From positions 4,960,001-5,024,000 of the forward strand of contig OZ245840.1 of the NCBI GenBank assembly GCA_965228775.1: a stretch of DNA of 64,000 nucleotides. The letters are read 5' to 3'. The notes beneath the pieces were generated by a model, which ran no database searches, had not been told where the DNA came from, and saw only the letters and a program-made list of their open reading frames with translations. The DNA comes from JANQMY01 sp965228775 (lineage in GTDB: Bacteria > Pseudomonadota > Alphaproteobacteria > JANQMY01). Below are positions 59,910-64,000 of this stretch, piece by piece (position 1 is the stretch's first letter; the number at the start of each line of letters is the position of its first letter). Made by a program: the position numbers and the translations under genes.

Positions 59910-61006
59910 GCGTCCTGTCCATTCGTCGTCAACAGTTTCCGCCACGCGGCGTGGTAATCTTCAACTGTCCAAGCTCTCGCGAAAGCAGCCGCATTCTCGC
60001 TGATTGTCTGTTTTTCGTCTGCCGACATGTTCATCAACCGGCGAAAGCTGCCGGCGATCTGATGCACGTCTAAAGGATCGACACAAATGCCATTGCTTCC
60101 GATGGCTTCTTCTTGTGCGGTGCCGGCGCTGACCACGGAAACCAGCCCCTTATAGGACGCTTCGATGGCGGGCACCCCGAAACCTTCCAAAAGGCTTGGC
60201 AAAACGAAACCATCTGCATTGTTGTAGAGCCACCTTAGCTGTGAATCACTGACCCGGCCCAACAGATGCACGCCTGGGGTTTTGTTCACTGCTTCAACAA
60301 TACTCTCATTACCATGTCCGCGTGGTCCACAGATCACATGCGAGACACCCTTTTCGGCAAGCCCGGATTGGGCGAACGCGCTAACGATGCGCTCGTAGTT
60401 TTTTCGTTTTTCGAGGGCCCCAACTGAAAGCGTAAAGGGGCGCGACAGGCTGGGCACGGGGTCTTCGTCGCCGTCCACGGCACTCACCCGTGTGAACAAT
60501 CTTATGGTTCTGAGAAACCGGTACTCGCCGCCAAAAAGATCGATGAAGGCATTCTTTGACGCATCGCTCACAAAGACCATGCCAGGCTTCACGGTCCGTA
60601 TCTTTTCATACGCTTCCTGGTAAAGGCCGCTTACGGAGTTACTGAATAGGTCTCGATGGGAAATGGGGCCGACGTCGTGACACAGAACGATGTCATGGGG
60701 CTTGAGATCGCATCGCAGCACATAAAGCGGATCGAAAAACAGCCTTGGCAGGTTTTTGGACTGCGATGGGACCGGCCATCTTAGAAGCGGCTTCCCTCTC
60801 AGAAAGCGGATCTCCATCATCATGGCGCGTGCCGCCAGTTTTAGAAGAAAGCTTTGAGGCGGGGGTGTCTTGCGAAAGAAGCGCCAGTATCGAACCGCCG
60901 CGAAAAAGTCGGGCAAGCTATCGACGATCTCCTTGCACACATAATAAGCGCCAGTGCGATTGACGACCGCCAGCGAGAAATCACCCAGATACATTTGGTG
61001 GGACAT
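59906..61006 (-). CDS. Family 4 glycosyltransferase
   Basis: The 366-residue protein has the GT-B fold of family 4: FTLSVGALEKRKNYERIVSAF near 190–210 and the nucleotide-sugar site LPSLLEGFGVPAIEASYKG near 276–294. The N-terminal acceptor domain is short. The sugar and acceptor are unknown. The start at 61006 or the Met four residues later both fit. It is coupled to the sulfotransferase and divergent from the Sel1-repeat gene. Confidence 0.87.
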   Translation of the reverse strand: MSHQMYLGDFSLAVVNRTGAYYVCKEIVDSLPDFFAAVRYWRFFRKTPPPQSFLLKLAARAMMMEIRFLRGKPLLRWPVPSQSKNLPRLFFDPLYVLRCDLKPHDIVLCHDVGPISHRDLFSNSVSGLYQEAYEKIRTVKPGMVFVSDASKNAFIDLFGGEYRFLRTIRLFTRVSAVDGDEDPVPSLSRPFTLSVGALEKRKNYERIVSAFAQSGLAEKGVSHVICGPRGHGNESIVEAVNKTPGVHLLGRVSDSQLRWLYNNADGFVLPSLLEGFGVPAIEASYKGLVSVVSAGTAQEEAIGSNGICVDPLDVHQIAGSFRRLMNMSADEKQTISENAAAFARAWTVEDYHAAWRKLLTTNGQDA

Positions 61007-61221
61007 GAATGACGCTTTTCCGCAGCCATGCTGCGCTGCAATACCGATTGCCTATACATACTTGGCGTATCCCAAAAGCGCAAACGGCGAATTGCGGAGG
61101 GTGGAAGGATGCACCTCGTGGCTGCTGAGACTGACATGCAAGGATTTGCCAGGGTTCTCTAACGTCTTTCGGGCATGGTGCTCGCTCTAGTTAGGCGGCG
61201 ATAAATGCCGCCACATTTTGC

Positions 61222-64000
61222 ATGCAGAGGATCGAACGTTCCATGCCGTTTGGAGACAGTGGCGCTGTCGAGCCAGGTAATGCCGGTCGTCAGTTTAAAA
61301 AGTATTTGAAGAGCATCCTCGATAAACAATTGTCTGGGGGAGACGAAGTTTCGGCTTCCGAAGGGCATGAGATTTTGTTCAGCCGTAATTCGTCCTCCGG
61401 TCAGGTGGGGAGCCTCCGTACCGGGAAAACGCACGGGTGGTGGGTGCGTCGTCAGATCGATCGCGTGAGTGCCCGCAACGAAGTGGCCCGGCTGATAGAT
61501 GCGCAGTTTGACCGCCAGTACATCGTTACTGAGCGATGGTTATTGCCGAATGAAACGTTGGGCGACCGCCTTATGAAGGACAGTGCCACCCAGTCGGGAT
61601 TTAGTTTTAACAAGCTTGACGACGCAGCCCTTCTCAAAATAGCCAAGCGCTTGGAAGCCATTAAAGTTGAAGAGGAACGATCACGCAATACGTACTCTGG
61701 CATGTTAAAGAAGGAATACAAAAGAAATGGAGGCTACACTTATCGAGTTTCACACGCGGATTTGAAGACGATTTATACCAGGGCGGATGAAGCGGTCCGT
61801 AAACGGGCGGAAATAAAAAAACGTAATCGGTTTTGGGACGAGTATCAGCAGGCGGATAGTAAAAACCGTGAAAAGATTTGGAACGACTATCTCCAGTGCC
61901 GGCATGCTGATGAACTCAACGGGGGTCCGCATCCGGCAGGCGTCACGAACTTGATTCCAACCGATGCTCTAGAATTCGGTGGCCCCTTCCCAGAGTCTCA
62001 ACCGCCAGTCAACACTGATTTTGCTTCACCGGACAATCCGCCATTGGAGAATATGCATGTTCCTACCGGCACAGAACAGGGTTGGCTACCTAGGCCATTG
62101 CCTGATGCGAAAGAGAGTTACCGGCTTGGCCGTTTGTACAACGATAAAAACAGTCCTGATTACGATCGGTATAAGGCGTTGTGCTGTTTTATCCGGGCGG
62201 AGCAGCAGGGGTATGAAGATACGATTCAGGAAAACCATCTTGGACTTATACGTGATGTCCTTAATCCCTACGGCGCTTCGCAACTGGATGTCCCATTCGA
62301 AGTTTACAAAATTTGCCGTGAAGGGGCCGACGGGGTTTTTCCGGACCCTGATCGGGCAGCGCATTGGTTGAGCGTTTCTGCCGGTGACAATCAACGGAAC
62401 GCGCGCGATGAATTGCGGCGATTGGCGCGGCACGGCGACCCAGATTTTCAATTTAGTCTCTATGAAGATCAACGTGATTCTCGCGAAGGGAATTACTTCT
62501 ATAGCGGCCACTACAAACGAGGTGCTCACTGGCTACTGCGCGCGGCGGAGCAAGGTCATGAGGGGGCACTAAATGAGCTCGAGAAAATCAAACGTAATCA
62601 CTTTAGCGCACGCGGGTTACTTAGGGCGCTCAGAGACGTCTACTTAGAAGGCATTGTTGGTGTCACCCCCGATTTGGATGAGGCCGTCCGATGGAATGAG
62701 CTTTCTAAGGGACGCGGGCGGTCAGATGAGGAGTATGCGAAGTTTCGTCATTGCCTGATTGGAAGTGGAATCCCATGGAAAGAGGCGCGGCAATTGGCGC
62801 GCCGGTTGGCGCAAGCGAAGGCGCGCGGGCATCTAATGCCGGAAGGCGAGATAGATAATGTCATCAAAAATGGTCCGGGAGACCTTCTATTTGCGCTTTC
62901 TCACGTCTTTCGCGAGGGGATGGATGGTGTTCCTAAAGACATCGTTCAAGCCTGGTTGCTTTTGGTGGCGGCGGTGGACCATGGCGATCAAGAAGCCGCT
63001 CTTGAACTTGCGCGATTTGTTTCAGAAGAAAATTCCAATGTATATTTCGCTGCTTATCAACTTAGTTTTGATTCTGGTAAGCCAGATTTGCTATTTGACG
63101 CTTTTTGTTTGTTGAAAGCTGCCGCGCTGGGGCACGACAAGGCGCAGGCCATATTGGAATATCTGAAGCAACGAGGCAGCGCGGCCACACGCTTTATCAT
63201 TAGTGAATATTATCGGCATGGGTTAGATCCCGTTAGTGTCGATAATACCGAATCTGAACGCTGGTTCAGCGGTCCTGATGTTCCGGAGTTGGCCATGAGT
63301 CTTGAACTCCTCGGCTATCGCTTAGAACATGGACCACGCCAATTTGATGCCAGGGCGGGAGAATGGATAAATAATGAAAACCACGCTCCAACGAGTGCAG
63401 ATGTACAAAAGGCAGTCGACTATTACACGCGCGCCATTGAGCAAAGCGATCCCAATAAAGGTTTAAGTTATCCTCATGGACTCAGAGACCTAACGCGCTT
63501 AGTCAACTCTTTGGAAGAAGACGTTCCCGCCGATCTCCAATACCTCATTGGACGGACGACAGAAAGGTGGCAACAAGACCCAGAGGACGTGGGAACAGCC
63601 GCTAGTTGGTACCTTGGTGCGGCCAAGGCCGGACATGCCGATGCACAGTACAAGATGTTCCGTCTTTATCGTGATGGAACTGGGGTTCGGCAAGACCTCC
63701 CGACAGCGCTACGTTACCTCGTGCTAGCGGCAGAGCAAGAGCACGAAGAAGCGCTGCTAGACTTGCGTGACCTATCCAGAAACGGCCCGCCTGCAATTCA
63801 ATTTGAGGCCGGGGAGCTTTATCGAACTGGTGCTGATGGAGTTGAGCCAAATATCGATGAAGCGGTCTCTTTTTATCGAAGCGCTGCATTCTCTGGCTAT
63901 CCGGCCGCGCAATATCATTATGGCATGTGCAACAAAGATGGGGTTGGTGTTCCGTCGAACCCAGCTGACGCCGCCCGTTGGCTGTTGCGTGCGGCGCAGA
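61222..64000 (+). CDS. Long Sel1-repeat protein (3' end outside the window)
   Basis: An ATG at 61222 opens a frame with no stop through the window end, at least 926 residues; a Met at 61243 is an alternative start. The first ~250 residues are not repeats and are very charged (KRAEIKKRNRFWDEYQQ…NREKIWNDYLQ). From about 290 on, degenerate Sel1/TPR-type units appear (RAAEQGHEGALNEL; LLKAAALGHDKAQAIL). They become clear near the end (YLGAAKAGHADAQYKMFRLYRDGTGV; FYRSAAFSGYPAAQYHYGMCNKDGVGV). Such proteins act as scaffolds in signalling or polysaccharide control. No signal peptide is seen. It is next to glycan genes. Confidence 0.85.
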   Translation, partial: MQRIERSMPFGDSGAVEPGNAGRQFKKYLKSILDKQLSGGDEVSASEGHEILFSRNSSSGQVGSLRTGKTHGWWVRRQIDRVSARNEVARLIDAQFDRQYIVTERWLLPNETLGDRLMKDSATQSGFSFNKLDDAALLKIAKRLEAIKVEEERSRNTYSGMLKKEYKRNGGYTYRVSHADLKTIYTRADEAVRKRAEIKKRNRFWDEYQQADSKNREKIWNDYLQCRHADELNGGPHPAGVTNLIPTDALEFGGPFPESQPPVNTDFASPDNPPLENMHVPTGTEQGWLPRPLPDAKESYRLGRLYNDKNSPDYDRYKALCCFIRAEQQGYEDTIQENHLGLIRDVLNPYGASQLDVPFEVYKICREGADGVFPDPDRAAHWLSVSAGDNQRNARDELRRLARHGDPDFQFSLYEDQRDSREGNYFYSGHYKRGAHWLLRAAEQGHEGALNELEKIKRNHFSARGLLRALRDVYLEGIVGVTPDLDEAVRWNELSKGRGRSDEEYAKFRHCLIGSGIPWKEARQLARRLAQAKARGHLMPEGEIDNVIKNGPGDLLFALSHVFREGMDGVPKDIVQAWLLLVAAVDHGDQEAALELARFVSEENSNVYFAAYQLSFDSGKPDLLFDAFCLLKAAALGHDKAQAILEYLKQRGSAATRFIISEYYRHGLDPVSVDNTESERWFSGPDVPELAMSLELLGYRLEHGPRQFDARAGEWINNENHAPTSADVQKAVDYYTRAIEQSDPNKGLSYPHGLRDLTRLVNSLEEDVPADLQYLIGRTTERWQQDPEDVGTAASWYLGAAKAGHADAQYKMFRLYRDGTGVRQDLPTALRYLVLAAEQEHEEALLDLRDLSRNGPPAIQFEAGELYRTGADGVEPNIDEAVSFYRSAAFSGYPAAQYHYGMCNKDGVGVPSNPADAARWLLRAAQ

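Noticed and set aside
1..64000. CRISPR array, tRNA, rRNA, integrase or transposase genes
   Set aside because: No regularly spaced direct repeats, cloverleaf-like segments, rRNA-like stretches or recombinase motifs were seen on reading. The only mobile signs are short non-coding elements.

Overview
The window looks like a chromosomal segment of an alphaproteobacterium. The main evidence is the gene order DUF2849–cysI–DUF934, the cytochrome c maturation order ccmI–ccmE–ccmF–ccmH, the long fused glnE, an HU gene, a pqiA-like gene, and several acyl-CoA dehydrogenase/CoA-transferase groups. Genus cannot be fixed from the sequence alone. No rRNA, tRNA, CRISPR array, prophage or transposase gene was seen. 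Genes are dense, with many 4-base start/stop overlaps and tightly convergent ends. Intergenic space is rich in palindromic repeats.

Layout. 1–1824: start of a PLP decarboxylase of the ornithine decarboxylase type with a structured leader, a pqiA-like membrane protein and a methyltransferase. 2190–4744: sulfite reductase operon. 5007–7831: cold shock protein and an ABC importer. 7863–11037: a class A penicillin-binding protein with DUF1214/DUF1254 membrane proteins. 11390–14518: an SDR and a first acyl-CoA dehydrogenase pair. 14543–17628: PepSY-like secreted proteins around an OmpR-type two-component system. 17773–20023: YihY/BrkB membrane protein, a small XRE regulator and an operator-rich promoter driving two tiny ORFs. 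20338–25538: an unknown conserved protein, two divergent CoA-transferase-like genes and formaldehyde dehydrogenase. 25655–30626: cytochrome c maturation. 30630–34581: exported protein, hydrolase–OsmC fusion, MFS transporter, HU. 34699–39305: glnE, speE, speD. 39463–43825: two FAD oxidoreductases plus a GcvT-like protein. 43798–46863: hybrid-free PAS sensor kinase and a lone receiver. 47125–51256: pepN, a HAD phosphatase, an unknown protein. 51472–53844: second acyl-CoA dehydrogenase pair. 54206–59093: small stress/regulator genes and an amidohydrolase pair. 59100–64000: sulfotransferase, glycosyltransferase and a very long Sel1-repeat protein cut by the window end.

How it works together. Polyamine synthesis is represented three times (decarboxylase at 1–217, speE, speD). 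A 15-bp palindrome, GCGCAC-N3-GTGCGC, occurs upstream of the decarboxylase and between speE and speD. It also occurs three times at the promoter of the tiny-ORF pair next to the XRE gene. No other copies were noticed in the window. This is the most interesting regulatory signal found: it suggests one small regulator, perhaps the XRE protein, acting on both places. Lipid/acyl-CoA catabolism is the other theme (four acyl-CoA dehydrogenases, SDR, two CoA-transferase-like proteins).

Repeats. Two ~147-bp elements with matching terminal inverted repeats (12196–12342, 26761–26908) look like MITEs. A ~110-bp repeat occurs at 20020–20137 and 53996–54102. The second copy lies inside another palindromic repeat whose uninterrupted version is at 2098–2171.
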